A DNA stretch of 64,000 bases from Actinoallomurus iriomotensis. GTDB taxonomy: Bacteria; Actinomycetota; Actinomycetes; Streptosporangiales; Streptosporangiaceae. The translations under genes and the position numbers were made by a program. Under the pieces are notes generated by a model. It was given only the letters and a program-made list of their open reading frames with translations. It searched no databases and had not been told where the DNA came from. Positions 8,552-17,299 of the stretch are shown in pieces (position 1 is the stretch's first letter; every line of letters starts with the position of its first letter). The DNA lies in the NCBI RefSeq assembly GCF_030269445.1, contig NZ_BSTJ01000009.1:496001-560000 (forward strand). Reading direction: 5' to 3'.

Positions 8552-9307
8552 ATGAACGACTCCTGGGTGGACGCCTACCTCGCCCGGATCGGGGCCGCAC
8601 GCCCGGCGCGGCCCGACGGCGAGGCGCTGCGCGACCTGCATCTCCGTCACCTGCTCGCGGTGCCCTTCGAGAACCTGAGCATCCATCTCGGCGAGGACAT
8701 CGTCCTGGACCCCGAGGCGCTCGTCGCCAAGGTCGTCGACCGAAGGCGCGGCGGGTTCTGCTACGAGTTGGGCGGGGCGTTCGGGACGCTGCTCGCCGCG
8801 CTCGGCTTCGACGTCGAGATCCTCGCGGCGCGTGTGTTCGACGGTGAGCGGCTCGGCGTGCCGTACGACCACCTGGCGCTGCGGGTCGGACCGTGGCTCG
8901 CCGACGTCGGCTTCGGCGACCACGCGCACCACCCGCTGCGGCTGGACGTCCGGGGCGACCAGCCGGATCCCGGCGGCGTCTTCCGGATCGCCGAGACGCC
9001 CGAGGGCGACCTCGACGTCAGCAAGGACGGCCGGCCGGCGTACCGCCTGGAGACCCGGCCCCGCGCGCTGGGCGACTTCGAGGCCGGCTGCTGGTGGCAC
9101 CGCACCTCACCGAAGTCGCACTTCACCCGCTCGGTCGTCTGCTCGATGCTCACCGAGTCGGGCCGCGTGACCCTGAGCGGACGCACCCTCATCCGTACGA
9201 CCGGCGCCGAGCGCGACGAGCGGGAGCTCACCGGCGACGATGAGGTGCTCGCCGCCTACCGATCGTTGTTCGGCGTCGAGCTGGACCGCGTTCCGAAGGT
9301 CGCCTGA
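8552..9307 (+). CDS. nat: Arylamine N-acetyltransferase
   Basis: Cytoplasmic acetyl-CoA-dependent enzyme of 251 residues (family about 270-280). The catalytic triad is visible: Cys70 in RRGGFCYELGG, His107 in YDHLALRV, and Asp118 in ADVGFGD. The PFENLSIH block near 38-45 is also conserved. ATG 8552 is taken over GTG 8534 because the family begins with a short tail before the Tyr-Leu-x-Arg-Ile helix and a GGGGGAA lies upstream. It acetylates arylamines or hydrazines in vitro in other species; in actinomycetes some paralogues close polyketide amides, but no such cluster is here. Confidence 0.9.
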   Translation: MNDSWVDAYLARIGAARPARPDGEALRDLHLRHLLAVPFENLSIHLGEDIVLDPEALVAKVVDRRRGGFCYELGGAFGTLLAALGFDVEILAARVFDGERLGVPYDHLALRVGPWLADVGFGDHAHHPLRLDVRGDQPDPGGVFRIAETPEGDLDVSKDGRPAYRLETRPRALGDFEAGCWWHRTSPKSHFTRSVVCSMLTESGRVTLSGRTLIRTTGAERDERELTGDDEVLAAYRSLFGVELDRVPKVA

Positions 9308-9373
9308 ACTCCGGTTCACCGCTTCCGCGATCGGCTACCGGCGCCGGACGTTATGGGGTTAGGTTGGGCGATC

Positions 9374-9436
9374 ATGGCCGAATGTCGCCGTACGTGCGGA
9401 TTGTCGTTGTCGCCGTTCCGGGCGGCCGGCGCATGA
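9374..9436 (+). CDS. Probable 20-residue leader peptide translationally coupled to the toxin gene
   Basis: ATG 9374 opens a 20-codon frame (MAECRRTCGL..., two cysteines, four arginines) whose TGA at 9434-9436 overlaps the ATG at 9433 of the large toxin gene in an ATGA arrangement. A TAGGTT box ends 8 nt before this ATG. The toxin start itself has no ribosome site, so coupling through this leader would explain its translation. The overlap is observed; expression is inferred. Confidence 0.45.
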   Translation: MAECRRTCGLSLSPFRAAGA

Positions 9437-12400
9437 GCGGTTACGAGGCGGCGCCCGCCTCCTGGGCACGTTCGGGCCGGGCGTACCTGGGTGCCGGTGA
9501 CACGCTCGCCGACGCGGTGGACCGCCTCCATGACACGTTGGTCGAGGTCGGACAGTGTTTCGGCAGCGACGGTTTCGTCGGGCGCCCGGCCTTCAACGGC
9601 TCGGGCGGGTCGGTGGGGTTCCGGGTGGCCCGGGACGACCTGCTGGCTCGCCTGGTGCTCGTCGTGAACCTCGTGCGGGTGGCCGGGCACGGGCAGATCG
9701 TCACCGGGGTGAACTACCAGGATGCGGAGAACGCCTCGGCCGCGGTCGTCGCAGAGGACATACAGCGTGCGCAGAGCACGCTGGCCAAGGTGGCCCAGGA
9801 CGACGTTTACCAGCTCGAAGCACTGCCGGACAGCATCATCCACCCCATTCCGGCGCCCGGTGCGGTGAGGACGGCGCTGGGACTGCTGGAGATGCTCGGG
9901 CTTCAGTGCGAGTGGGCCGACGGGCACTCCGACAAGGTCGCCCGGATCCACGAAGCGTTGCACGACGTCTCGGCCGCCCTGAACCAGGCGGGCGCCGCGT
10001 TGGCCCGCCACACGAACACGGTGGTCGCCGCCAACGGCGGCGAGGCCACCGACGCCTACACCCGGGCCGTGAACTCCCTGGCCGGCCACGACGGCGTGCT
10101 GTCGCGGCTGAGCGCGGACGCCAAGGGCCTCGGCGACAACTGCCGGACGGTCGCCAACACGATCGCGGCCGCCCAGCTTCAGTTCGTCTACTCGGCCGTC
10201 TTCATCGTCGGCCTCACGCTGCTCACCAGCTTCGGACCCGGCGGTGCGCTGCTCGCCCGGATCCAGATCGCCTTCCAGGGCCGGAAGCTGTACCTCTTCC
10301 TTCTCTCCTGCAGCAAGGCGGTGCTGGTGTTCGTCGCGCTGGACGCCGCGCACCAGGAGGCATGGCGACAGGAGCATCTGCAGCACGGCTGGAACGTCGG
10401 AGAAACGCTCCTGTCCGCGGGCGAAGGCGTGACGATGGGCGTGGTCGCCGGTGGCATCGAAGCGGGGATCACCCGTCTCGCCGGCCGGTACGGCCCCGTC
10501 ACCGCGGTCGCCGACGCGATGAACGCGCCCGGCCTCACCGGTGTCGCCGCTCGGTTCGGGGTCACCGCCGGCACGGGCACCGCCGCGACGATGGCCACCC
10601 AGTTGGCGTTCGACCACGGCCACGTCGATCCGGTGCAGGCCGTCGAGGCCGGCCTGGCGATGGCCGGCATCGGCGCCTTCGCCAAGAACGGTCCCACCGG
10701 CCGGCCGGGAACACCGGACTGGTTGACGCACCGCAGCCGCGCCCTCGGCGGTACGACGGAGGCATGGGCCCGCGACCTGCCCGCGGAGCAGCGCGCGGCG
10801 GTCGAGGACGTGCTGGCGCCCGACGGGATCAAGCGGCTGAACGACGGGCTGCACAGCGACGATCCCCAGGTCCGCGCCGAGGCGGCCGGGAGGGAACAGG
10901 CGGCGAAAGAGGCACTGGGCCCGTTCCAGGTCGAGGGCGACACCACCGTGTACGCCCGCCCGGCGGACGACCACCTCACGGCACTCGCGGCCGGTGAGGA
11001 CGTCACCGTGGGGAGCGTGCTGACCGAGGGTGCGGGTCACCTGGGCTCGACCGAGGTGGTGTTCCGCACCGGCACCGCGGTCGACGTGTCGGACCTGGTC
11101 GGACACCGTCAGGTCATCACGTGGTCCGACACGCCCGCACACGTGCTGGCCGAACAGCGACTCCCGCCCGAGGAGCGGATCGGCACGCAGGAGCCCGCCC
11201 GCCGGCTCTTCCTCGCCGACCCGCCGGCCGCCGATGCTCCACCCCGCGCGATCCGGCACCTCAAGTCCCTCGCGACGGATCTGTCCATCCCACCGTCTCC
11301 CAAGCCGTCCTACGGACTGCCCAAGGATTACTGGGAGTTCCGGGACAAGATCGCGCTCAGGCTCGAGTCGGGTGAGCTGTACAAGGTGAACGCGGCGGAC
11401 GCGTCCGCGGCGCCCTCCATCCGCCCTCTTCAGGGCGTGCACGACTTCGGTGTCTCCGGCGGGAGCGTCGACGAGTTCCTCCGCGCCCATGGTCTGGAGC
11501 CGCAGGCCCTGGGCAGGCTGATCGGCAACTACAGGGCCGCGGGCCATGTCTTCCGCTCGGTCACGCCGCTCGACGACGGTGTCGCCCGAGCGATCGCCAA
11601 CGAGACCCTCACGCCGATCATCTATCCGACGGGCGAGACCCGGATCGGCCCGAACGGCGACGTACACCTCCACATGCCGGACTCCGCGTGGCGCATCGCC
11701 GTTCCCGACGCGGAACACGTTCCCTCGATGCCGGGCCGGCTCGGGGACGACGGAATCCGTCGCTTCGCCTCCGCCGATGACGTGGCGCGCTACGGCAACG
11801 CATACCTCGGGACCGTGCACTTCAGCGATGTCGCCTTCGACGACCTCGGCGTGGTCACCAACTATCAGCGGACCCCCTGGCCGTACAACACGATCCTGAG
11901 GATGAGGAGCAACGGGCGGACTCCTGCCGAGCTGGGCGAGTGGTGGGACGGGATCACGCCCGGGGCGCCCCTCGCCCTCTTCGACGATCCCATGAGGGTG
12001 AATTATCACTCGATCATCTTCAGTGATTCGCCTGAGCTCGCCCCCCTCCGCAGGGATCTTCTGGCCAGTGAGTCGATGGGGGAACGCCTGCAGTACTGGC
12101 AGAGCTACCTCCACAGCAACATGCATTACGTGCGTGAGCTGTATGTGAACTACGGCCACTTTCCGACCGTCGATGAGCTCGGCGGGACGATCGCGCAGTT
12201 GCAGCAGCTGACGGACAAGCAGCTGCCGGAAGGGGTGGCCACCAGCCGTAGCCTGCGGAGCGTCTACTTCATGGAGGGCTTCGACCGGCAGAACCCCGAC
12301 AACCTGAAGGCGCTGGAGAACACGGTGCAGGTGGAGCCCGGCTTCATGTCGGTCTCGCTGGGCGACACCGGATACTGGGCCCATACCGATGCCGCCGGGC

Positions 12401-12573
12401 GGTACCCCTACACCCTCCACCTCGACCTGCCTGCGGGAACGCGTGGACTGTGCTCGGCGTTCAATGACATGTACGAGATCACTCTCGCGCCCGGAACGCC
12501 CTACCGGATCACGCGCGTGACGGTGAATCCCGACGGTACGACGGACCTTTACGGCGTCGTGCTCCCACACTGA
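9433..12573 (+). CDS. Polymorphic toxin: ESX/WXG-like N-terminus, ADP-ribosyltransferase-like C-terminus
   Basis: 1046 residues. The first 250 are mostly helical, with an ESX-substrate-like opening (MSGYEAAPASWARSGRAYL), then a hydrophobic stretch (FVYSAVFIVGLTLLTS) and an Ala/Gly-rich region typical of large type VII secreted toxins. The C-terminal 110 residues look like an ADP-ribosyltransferase exoenzyme: GFMSVSLG (about 12340-12363) fits the S-T-S strand, and YEITLAPGTPYRI (about 12472-12510) fits the E-x-x-L-x-x-G-x-x-x-x-V strand that carries the catalytic Glu. A mid-region segment (VYARPADDHLTAL ... STEVVFRTG) may be a second, degenerate domain of this fold. ATG 9433 is chosen for the leader overlap; ATG 9382 and TTG 9364 are in frame. 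The target and export route are unknown; no ESX genes are nearby. Confidence 0.7.
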   Translation: MSGYEAAPASWARSGRAYLGAGDTLADAVDRLHDTLVEVGQCFGSDGFVGRPAFNGSGGSVGFRVARDDLLARLVLVVNLVRVAGHGQIVTGVNYQDAENASAAVVAEDIQRAQSTLAKVAQDDVYQLEALPDSIIHPIPAPGAVRTALGLLEMLGLQCEWADGHSDKVARIHEALHDVSAALNQAGAALARHTNTVVAANGGEATDAYTRAVNSLAGHDGVLSRLSADAKGLGDNCRTVANTIAAAQLQFVYSAVFIVGLTLLTSFGPGGALLARIQIAFQGRKLYLFLLSCSKAVLVFVALDAAHQEAWRQEHLQHGWNVGETLLSAGEGVTMGVVAGGIEAGITRLAGRYGPVTAVADAMNAPGLTGVAARFGVTAGTGTAATMATQLAFDHGHVDPVQAVEAGLAMAGIGAFAKNGPTGRPGTPDWLTHRSRALGGTTEAWARDLPAEQRAAVEDVLAPDGIKRLNDGLHSDDPQVRAEAAGREQAAKEALGPFQVEGDTTVYARPADDHLTALAAGEDVTVGSVLTEGAGHLGSTEVVFRTGTAVDVSDLVGHRQVITWSDTPAHVLAEQRLPPEERIGTQEPARRLFLADPPAADAPPRAIRHLKSLATDLSIPPSPKPSYGLPKDYWEFRDKIALRLESGELYKVNAADASAAPSIRPLQGVHDFGVSGGSVDEFLRAHGLEPQALGRLIGNYRAAGHVFRSVTPLDDGVARAIANETLTPIIYPTGETRIGPNGDVHLHMPDSAWRIAVPDAEHVPSMPGRLGDDGIRRFASADDVARYGNAYLGTVHFSDVAFDDLGVVTNYQRTPWPYNTILRMRSNGRTPAELGEWWDGITPGAPLALFDDPMRVNYHSIIFSDSPELAPLRRDLLASESMGERLQYWQSYLHSNMHYVRELYVNYGHFPTVDELGGTIAQLQQLTDKQLPEGVATSRSLRSVYFMEGFDRQNPDNLKALENTVQVEPGFMSVSLGDTGYWAHTDAAGRYPYTLHLDLPAGTRGLCSAFNDMYEITLAPGTPYRITRVTVNPDGTTDLYGVVLPH

Positions 12574-12591
12574 CTCACGGAGGCCGATGTC

Positions 12592-12993
12592 GTGAGTGAC
12601 TTCCCGGACGAGACCGCGCCGGACGCCGAGCTGTCGCCGTTCACCCTGCGGCGGCGGGGATACGGGTTCCGGACCGAATCACCGGTCCGCTATCTTCCGG
12701 TCACCAAGGACGAGAAGGTCATCGGTTATCTGTGGGCGTCGGTCAGCGGGGACGCCGCCCACTTCGTCGCACGCGTCGACGCGGGTGCCGAAGGGAACCT
12801 CGCCGAGTATCCGTGGTTCCTCCGGCTCGAACGGGCGAAGGAGGAGGGGCTGACCGCATTGGCGGCCCTGCACCACTGGATCGGCGCACCCGAGCATCCG
12901 CGCGCCGGCCGGATCGCGGCCGACGCGACCGAGCGGGAGGCGCCCGGCCTCGACGCCCTCCACCAGGTGGCCCGCTCGAAGACCTCGACGTGA
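12592..12993 (+). CDS. Candidate immunity protein of the upstream toxin
   Basis: 133 residues, acidic, no signal or membrane segment. I do not recognise the family. It starts at GTG 12592 after GGAGG, only 18 bp behind the toxin stop, on the same strand. This is the standard place for an immunity gene, which would protect the producer by binding the ADP-ribosyltransferase domain. Sequence features are a Trp/Tyr-rich beta segment (VIGYLWASVSGDAAHFVARVD) followed by helices. Function is inferred from position only. Confidence 0.6.
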   Translation: MSDFPDETAPDAELSPFTLRRRGYGFRTESPVRYLPVTKDEKVIGYLWASVSGDAAHFVARVDAGAEGNLAEYPWFLRLERAKEEGLTALAALHHWIGAPEHPRAGRIAADATEREAPGLDALHQVARSKTST

Positions 12994-13251
12994 CTACCGG
13001 CCGGAACGGCGGCGCAGGAGCACCCTGAGGCCGTTCGTGGTGCGGACCAGCCAGAACACCGCGACCGCTCCGAATATCGCGAAGAAGATCGTCTGCCGGA
13101 CGCCGGTGTCGTCGTCGAGCAGGCTCATGACGCTCCAGCCCAGGCAGATCAGCGCGGCGAACAGGCTCAGGTAACCGACGGCGAGGTTCCTCGGCGTGAA
13201 CCGGTACCACGGGTCGTCGGCGGGCCAGGGCTCCCTCTCCTCGGACATCAT
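12994..13251 (-). CDS. Small two-helix membrane protein
   Basis: 85 residues with two predicted transmembrane segments (about 24-44 and 53-69), an acidic Trp/Pro-rich N-terminus and an Arg-rich C-terminus that should stay in the cytoplasm. No family recognised. Tandem ATGs at 13251 and 13248 follow a GAAGGTGG site. It is convergent with the immunity gene (the stops are adjacent) and divergent from the histidine kinase gene. Confidence 0.6.
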   Translation of the reverse strand: MMSEEREPWPADDPWYRFTPRNLAVGYLSLFAALICLGWSVMSLLDDDTGVRQTIFFAIFGAVAVFWLVRTTNGLRVLLRRRSGR

Positions 13252-13401
13252 CGAACCACCTTCTCTGTCGGCGTTTCCGGTCGCTTCGCATCCTGCCGAG
13301 CGGTCGCCCCGGTCCGCCTCGGTCGCGGGTTCGGTCCTGGCGCCGTTCTCTCGAACTTTCGGCCGATCCGGGTACCGGAAGAAGACGGCATCCTCGATGG
13401 C

Positions 13402-14616
13402 ATGACCGGTGCGCGATCTGAGGACGGCCCAGCAGGAACCGTCGTCCGCCGTGGCCCGATCGTCGCCGAGATCGCCGCCCTGGCGCTGTGCCTGGTGGCC
13501 GACAGTGTGGCGGTCGCCGGTTCCTCCGGTACGGGCGGCCTCGCGGCGGGGCTGGCCACCGCGACGGCGACCGCGTTCGGGCCGGTGGCGGCCGTACTGG
13601 CCGTGCTGCGCCGCCGCTTCACCGACTGGATCGGGCCGCTCGGCGGCGGTGTCGTCGCGATCAGCCTGCTGGACACCGCGATCGCCGCCCTGGCACACCC
13701 GTCCGCCACGGCTCCGGGCGTCACCGAGACGCTCGCGCTCGCCCTGCTCGTCGGCGCCGGATGCCGGCGGACCGGCCGTACGGCAGCCGTGGGCCTCGCC
13801 GTCTGCGGCGGCGTCGCGATGACCGCCGCCCCGGTGCTGCGGTACGGCGTCGGATCGCCCACCGCGCTGATCGCGGTACCCGCCGCACTGCTGTGGGGCG
13901 GCTCACTGGCCGTCGGCCTGATCCTGCGCGACGCCGACACCCGCCGCCGGGCCGCCCTCGCCGAGGCCCGTACGGCCGAACGGCTGCGCATGGCCCGCGA
14001 GCTGCACGACTTCGTCGCGCACCACGTCACCGGCATCGTCGTACGGGCCCAGGCCGCGCGGGTGCTCGCCGGCCGGTCGGCCGAGCCGGACGACGACGTC
14101 TTCCGCGAGATCGAGGAGGCCGGATCGAACGCCCTGACGGCGATGCGGCGGCTCGTCGGCATGCTCCGTGAGGACACCGGCCAGGAGCCCGCGCCGCCCG
14201 CCTCCGGCATCCGCGCGGCCGTGCTCGACGCCGCCGCCGGCCACGACGGGGTCGTCACGGACCTGCCCGGTGACCTGGACCGGCTCGATCCCGCGCCCGC
14301 GCTGATCACGACGGTCCACCGGGTGGTCCTCGAGGCGCTGACCAACGTCCGCCGGCACGCGCCGGACGCGACGGACGTACGCGTTTCCGCGCGGGTGCAG
14401 CACGACCCGGCCGCCGACGTGCTCCACCTGGAGGTCCTCAACGACGGCGCCCGCGAACCGTCCGGCGGGGGATCCGGGTACGGGCTGGTCGGCATGGGCG
14501 AACGCGTCAGCGCGCTCGGCGGTACACTCCGCGCCGGTGCGGAGTCCGGACGACGATGGCGGATCACGGTACGCCTCCCCCTCGACCGCCAGGAGCCCCA
14601 TGAGCGAACGCAGTGA
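13402..14616 (+). CDS. Sensor histidine kinase, DesK/NarL-partner type (HisKA_3)
   Basis: 404 residues: about five membrane helices in the first 175, a dimerisation helix with phospho-acceptor His202 in ARELHDFVAHHVTG, and an ATPase domain whose N box contains LEALTNVRRHAP and whose G box is GYGLVGMGER. No extracytoplasmic sensor domain is evident, so it probably senses within the membrane. It pairs with the response regulator 51 bp downstream; the unusual mini-ORF spanning the junction overlaps its last 17 nt. Confidence 0.9.
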   Translation: MTGARSEDGPAGTVVRRGPIVAEIAALALCLVADSVAVAGSSGTGGLAAGLATATATAFGPVAAVLAVLRRRFTDWIGPLGGGVVAISLLDTAIAALAHPSATAPGVTETLALALLVGAGCRRTGRTAAVGLAVCGGVAMTAAPVLRYGVGSPTALIAVPAALLWGGSLAVGLILRDADTRRRAALAEARTAERLRMARELHDFVAHHVTGIVVRAQAARVLAGRSAEPDDDVFREIEEAGSNALTAMRRLVGMLREDTGQEPAPPASGIRAAVLDAAAGHDGVVTDLPGDLDRLDPAPALITTVHRVVLEALTNVRRHAPDATDVRVSARVQHDPAADVLHLEVLNDGAREPSGGGSGYGLVGMGERVSALGGTLRAGAESGRRWRITVRLPLDRQEPHERTQ

Positions 14617-14671
14617 GCGAACAGGCGACGCGGCGCCCATGGTCTCTCCTCCGAGGAACGAGGACTCATGA
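14600..14671 (+). repeat. Bridging mini-ORF element between kinase and regulator
   Basis: ATG 14600 lies inside the kinase gene and opens a 23-codon frame (MSERSERTGD..., ending NEDS) whose TGA overlaps the ATG of the response regulator (ATGA, 14668-14671). The peptide pattern M-S/T-ERSE-x4-xAP-x-V-S/T-P recurs in two 69-bp tandem copies at 32588-32725, and the 12 bases GAGGACTCATGA (14660-14671) are identical at all these junctions. It probably carries ribosomes from one gene to the next. Confidence 0.6.
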
Positions 14672-15315
14672 GCATCCGCGTCCTCGTCGCCGACGACCAG
14701 GCGATGGTGCGCACCGGGTTCCGGCTGATCCTCGACGCCGAACCCGACATCGACGTGGTCGGCGAGGCGCCCGACGGCGAGGCGGCGGTGAGCCTGGCCC
14801 GCGAACTGCGGCCCGACGTGACGCTCATGGACATCCGCATGCCGCGCATCGACGGCATCCAGGCCACGCGCCTGCTGGCCGGCCCGGACGTGCCCCAGCC
14901 GATGCGCGTCGTGGTCGTCACCACCTACGACGAGGACGAGAACGTCTACTCGGCGCTGCGTGCGGGCGCGTGCGGCTTCCTGCTCAAGGACGCCGGGCCG
15001 CGGCTCCTCGTCGAGGCCGTGCGCGCCGCCTCCGAGGGCGAGTCGATGGTCTCGCCGTCGATCACGACGCGCCTGCTGGCGCGGTTCGCCCGCCCGGCCT
15101 CCGGCGCGGCCCGGCCGGCCGAGCCCCTGACCACGCGCGAGCTGGAGGTCGTACGGGCCGTGGCCCGCGGCATGACCAACGCCGAGATCGGTGACGCGCT
15201 CGTCATCTCACTGTCCACGGTCAAGACGCACCTGAACGGCGTCCAGCGCAAGCTCGGGGTCCGCAACCGTACCGAGGTCGCCATCTGGGCCTGGGAGAGC
15301 CGCCTGGTCGAGTGA
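14668..15315 (+). CDS. LuxR/NarL-family response regulator
   Basis: 215 residues: receiver domain 1-120 with acidic pair Asp9-Asp10, phospho-acceptor Asp55 (TLMDIRMP) and Lys near 106 (LLKDAG); then a LuxR-type helix-turn-helix near 150-210 (LTTRELEVVRAVARGMTNAEIG ... VKTHL). It is partner to the kinase just upstream and is translated from an ATG overlapping the bridging mini-ORF, with GAGGA as ribosome site. Targets are unknown. Confidence 0.93.
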   Translation: MSIRVLVADDQAMVRTGFRLILDAEPDIDVVGEAPDGEAAVSLARELRPDVTLMDIRMPRIDGIQATRLLAGPDVPQPMRVVVVTTYDEDENVYSALRAGACGFLLKDAGPRLLVEAVRAASEGESMVSPSITTRLLARFARPASGAARPAEPLTTRELEVVRAVARGMTNAEIGDALVISLSTVKTHLNGVQRKLGVRNRTEVAIWAWESRLVE

Positions 15316-15322
15316 ACCCGGC

Positions 15323-15778
15323 TCAGGCGCGGCGTACGACGAGAGTGCGCGCCACCATGTCACCGAACCGCTGGTGACGCGGGCTGAGCGCGATGGAGAG
15401 CGCCCCCACCAGGCCGAAGAAGTAGCCGTCCACGATCATCATGGCCCAGCGGATCAGGTACGCGCGCAGGCCGGGCGTCTCGCCGCGCTCGGTCACCACC
15501 CGCAGCCCGAGGCAGCGCATGCCCGGGGTGCCGCCGAGCCAGCGGTGCGGCACCCACACCTCGACGAACCAGTTGCCGACCAGGACGACGAGCAGGAAGC
15601 CGGCCATCGCGAGGTACGCGGGCGTCATCCGGCCCTCGTTCCGGGGCAGGTGCAGCGTCCAGCGCAGGCCGAGCACCAGCACGACGGCCGCCGGCACCGT
15701 CGTGACCAGCCGGTCGAGCGCGAACTGGGCGTACCTACGGAGGACCACTCCCGCCGGATCGGACACGCGCGTCATCAT
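15323..15778 (-). CDS. RDD-family membrane protein
   Basis: 151 residues, three transmembrane segments (about 20-38, 52-72 and 108-130). The RDD signature is seen as RRYAQFALDRLV near the N-terminus, GTPGMRCLGLRVV in the middle, and RHQRFGDMVARTLVV at the end. Two ATGs stand in tandem at 15778 and 15775 and the ribosome site is weak. Its role is unknown; RDD proteins have been linked to Na+/H+ exchange in some bacteria. It is convergent with the response regulator gene (7 bp between stops). Confidence 0.8.
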   Translation of the reverse strand: MMTRVSDPAGVVLRRYAQFALDRLVTTVPAAVVLVLGLRWTLHLPRNEGRMTPAYLAMAGFLLVVLVGNWFVEVWVPHRWLGGTPGMRCLGLRVVTERGETPGLRAYLIRWAMMIVDGYFFGLVGALSIALSPRHQRFGDMVARTLVVRRA

Positions 15779-15798
15779 GCCATGCTGTTTTCGCCGGT

Positions 15799-17154
15799 CT
15801 AGTACCTCCACCGCGTGCGCGCGGCGATCTCTTCGGGCGGCAGGCCGTCGAACAGCGCGATCTCGCTCCGCCGGACGACCGCGACGGTGTCGATCAGCTC
15901 CTCGCCCAGCGCCTCTCTCAGCACGTCGTCGGCCTCGAACGCCTCGACCACCTCGTCCAGCGACGGCGGCAACGGGGGGACGTCGTCGAGCGACGCCGGG
16001 TCGACGTCGATCGGCTCGGGGAGCGCCTCGTCCCCGTTCCGGCCCGCGCGGCCCGCGGCCAGGAGCGCCGCCATGACGAGGTAGGGGTTGGCGGCCCCGT
16101 CGAAGCACTTGACCTCCAGGTTGGCCGCCTGGTCCCGGTCGCCGACCGCGCCGGTGACGAACCGCAGCGCCGCCTCCCGGTTCTCCAGCCCCCAGCACGC
16201 GTACGCCCCGGCCCAGTGGAAGGGCACGAGCCGCAGGTAGCTGGCGACGGACGGCGCGCCGATCGCCAGGAGCGCCGGAAGCCGCGACAGGATTCCCGCG
16301 GCGAAACCGTCGGCGTCCGCCGTCAGGCCGAACCGGCCCGCGCCGCCGGACATCAGGTTCTCGCCCTGGCGCCACAGGCTCAGATGGACGTGCGCGCCGT
16401 TGCCGACGCCGTCGGCGACCACCTTGGGGGCGAACGTCGCGCGCAGGTCGTGGGCCAGGCTGACCGCGCGGATCGTCTCGCGGACCAGGACGAACGTGTC
16501 GGCCGCGGCGACCGGGCCGGCGGGCGCGACCGACACCTCGTACTGTCCCGCGGCGTACTCGGGGTGGATCTGCTCCACCGCGACCCCCGCCGCCGACAGC
16601 GCCTCCACCACGTCGCGCAGGTAGTCCGACCGTTCGGCCAGCCGCGTCATGCCGTACGCGGGACCGGAGCAGGCGGGGGTGAACTCGTCGCCGTCGCCGA
16701 GCGAGACGGCCCACTCGACCTCGAACGCGGCCTTGACCGCCAGGCCCTCGGCGGCCAGCCGCTCGACCTCGCGCCGGGCCAGGAAGCGCGCGTCGAGCGG
16801 ATGCCGCCGCCCCTCCTGGTCGTAGCGGTCCGCGGGCGCCCACGCCCAGCCGGGCATGGCGGCCATCACGGTGAGCCGGTCCAGGTCGGGGTGCAGCCGC
16901 AGGTCGCCGACGGGGCCGCCCGCGAAGCGACCGCTCGTGATCGAGTCGTCGACCAGGAACGCGTCGAACACGGGGGACATGCCGATGCCCCAGGCCGCCG
17001 CGTGCTCCAGGCGCGAGAGCGGCACCGCCTTGACCCGCGTGACGCCGGAGGTGTCCACCCACGTGACCGCGATGCCGGTGATGTCCCTCGCGGCGAGGTC
17101 ACCGGCCACCTGCCGTGCGGCCGCCGCCCGCCGCGCCCGCTCCTGCTGGTCCAT
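15799..17154 (-). CDS. Glutamine-synthetase-like enzyme (FluG C-terminal type)
   Basis: 451 residues with the GS fold: beta-grasp N-terminus (ITGIAVTWVDTSGVTRVK), then catalytic blocks FEVEWA, GNGAHVHLSLW (the GSGMHxH equivalent), GLENREAALRF (the NRS-A-R equivalent) and EVKCFDGAANPYLVMAA. The adenylylation-type Tyr motif of GlnA-I is not evident, so it is probably not the housekeeping enzyme but a ligase gamma-glutamylating an amine. ATG 17154 is used, after GAGAGAGCGAG; the frame extends to 17232. It is divergent from an amidohydrolase of the type fused to this domain in FluG, so the two likely act on the same compound. Confidence 0.82.
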   Translation of the reverse strand: MDQQERARRAAAARQVAGDLAARDITGIAVTWVDTSGVTRVKAVPLSRLEHAAAWGIGMSPVFDAFLVDDSITSGRFAGGPVGDLRLHPDLDRLTVMAAMPGWAWAPADRYDQEGRRHPLDARFLARREVERLAAEGLAVKAAFEVEWAVSLGDGDEFTPACSGPAYGMTRLAERSDYLRDVVEALSAAGVAVEQIHPEYAAGQYEVSVAPAGPVAAADTFVLVRETIRAVSLAHDLRATFAPKVVADGVGNGAHVHLSLWRQGENLMSGGAGRFGLTADADGFAAGILSRLPALLAIGAPSVASYLRLVPFHWAGAYACWGLENREAALRFVTGAVGDRDQAANLEVKCFDGAANPYLVMAALLAAGRAGRNGDEALPEPIDVDPASLDDVPPLPPSLDEVVEAFEADDVLREALGEELIDTVAVVRRSEIALFDGLPPEEIAARTRWRY

Positions 17155-17299
17155 GACGCTCGCTCTCTCGTCCGCCACGTACACCTTGTACGGCGTCGCG
17201 ACCGTCTCGGCAAGGAGCGTGAGCGAGAGCACGCCGTATACGGGCGAAAGGCGGGTAACAGTGGGTCAGTGATCAGTCCGAGAGAGGAGGAATGACCGA

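Noticed and set aside
9316-12570. A 1084-codon open frame on the minus strand opposite the toxin gene
   Set aside because: It mirrors codon-position GC bias of the plus-strand gene; the translation is low-complexity Arg/Val/Gly/His with no domain, and the plus frame has recognisable domains.
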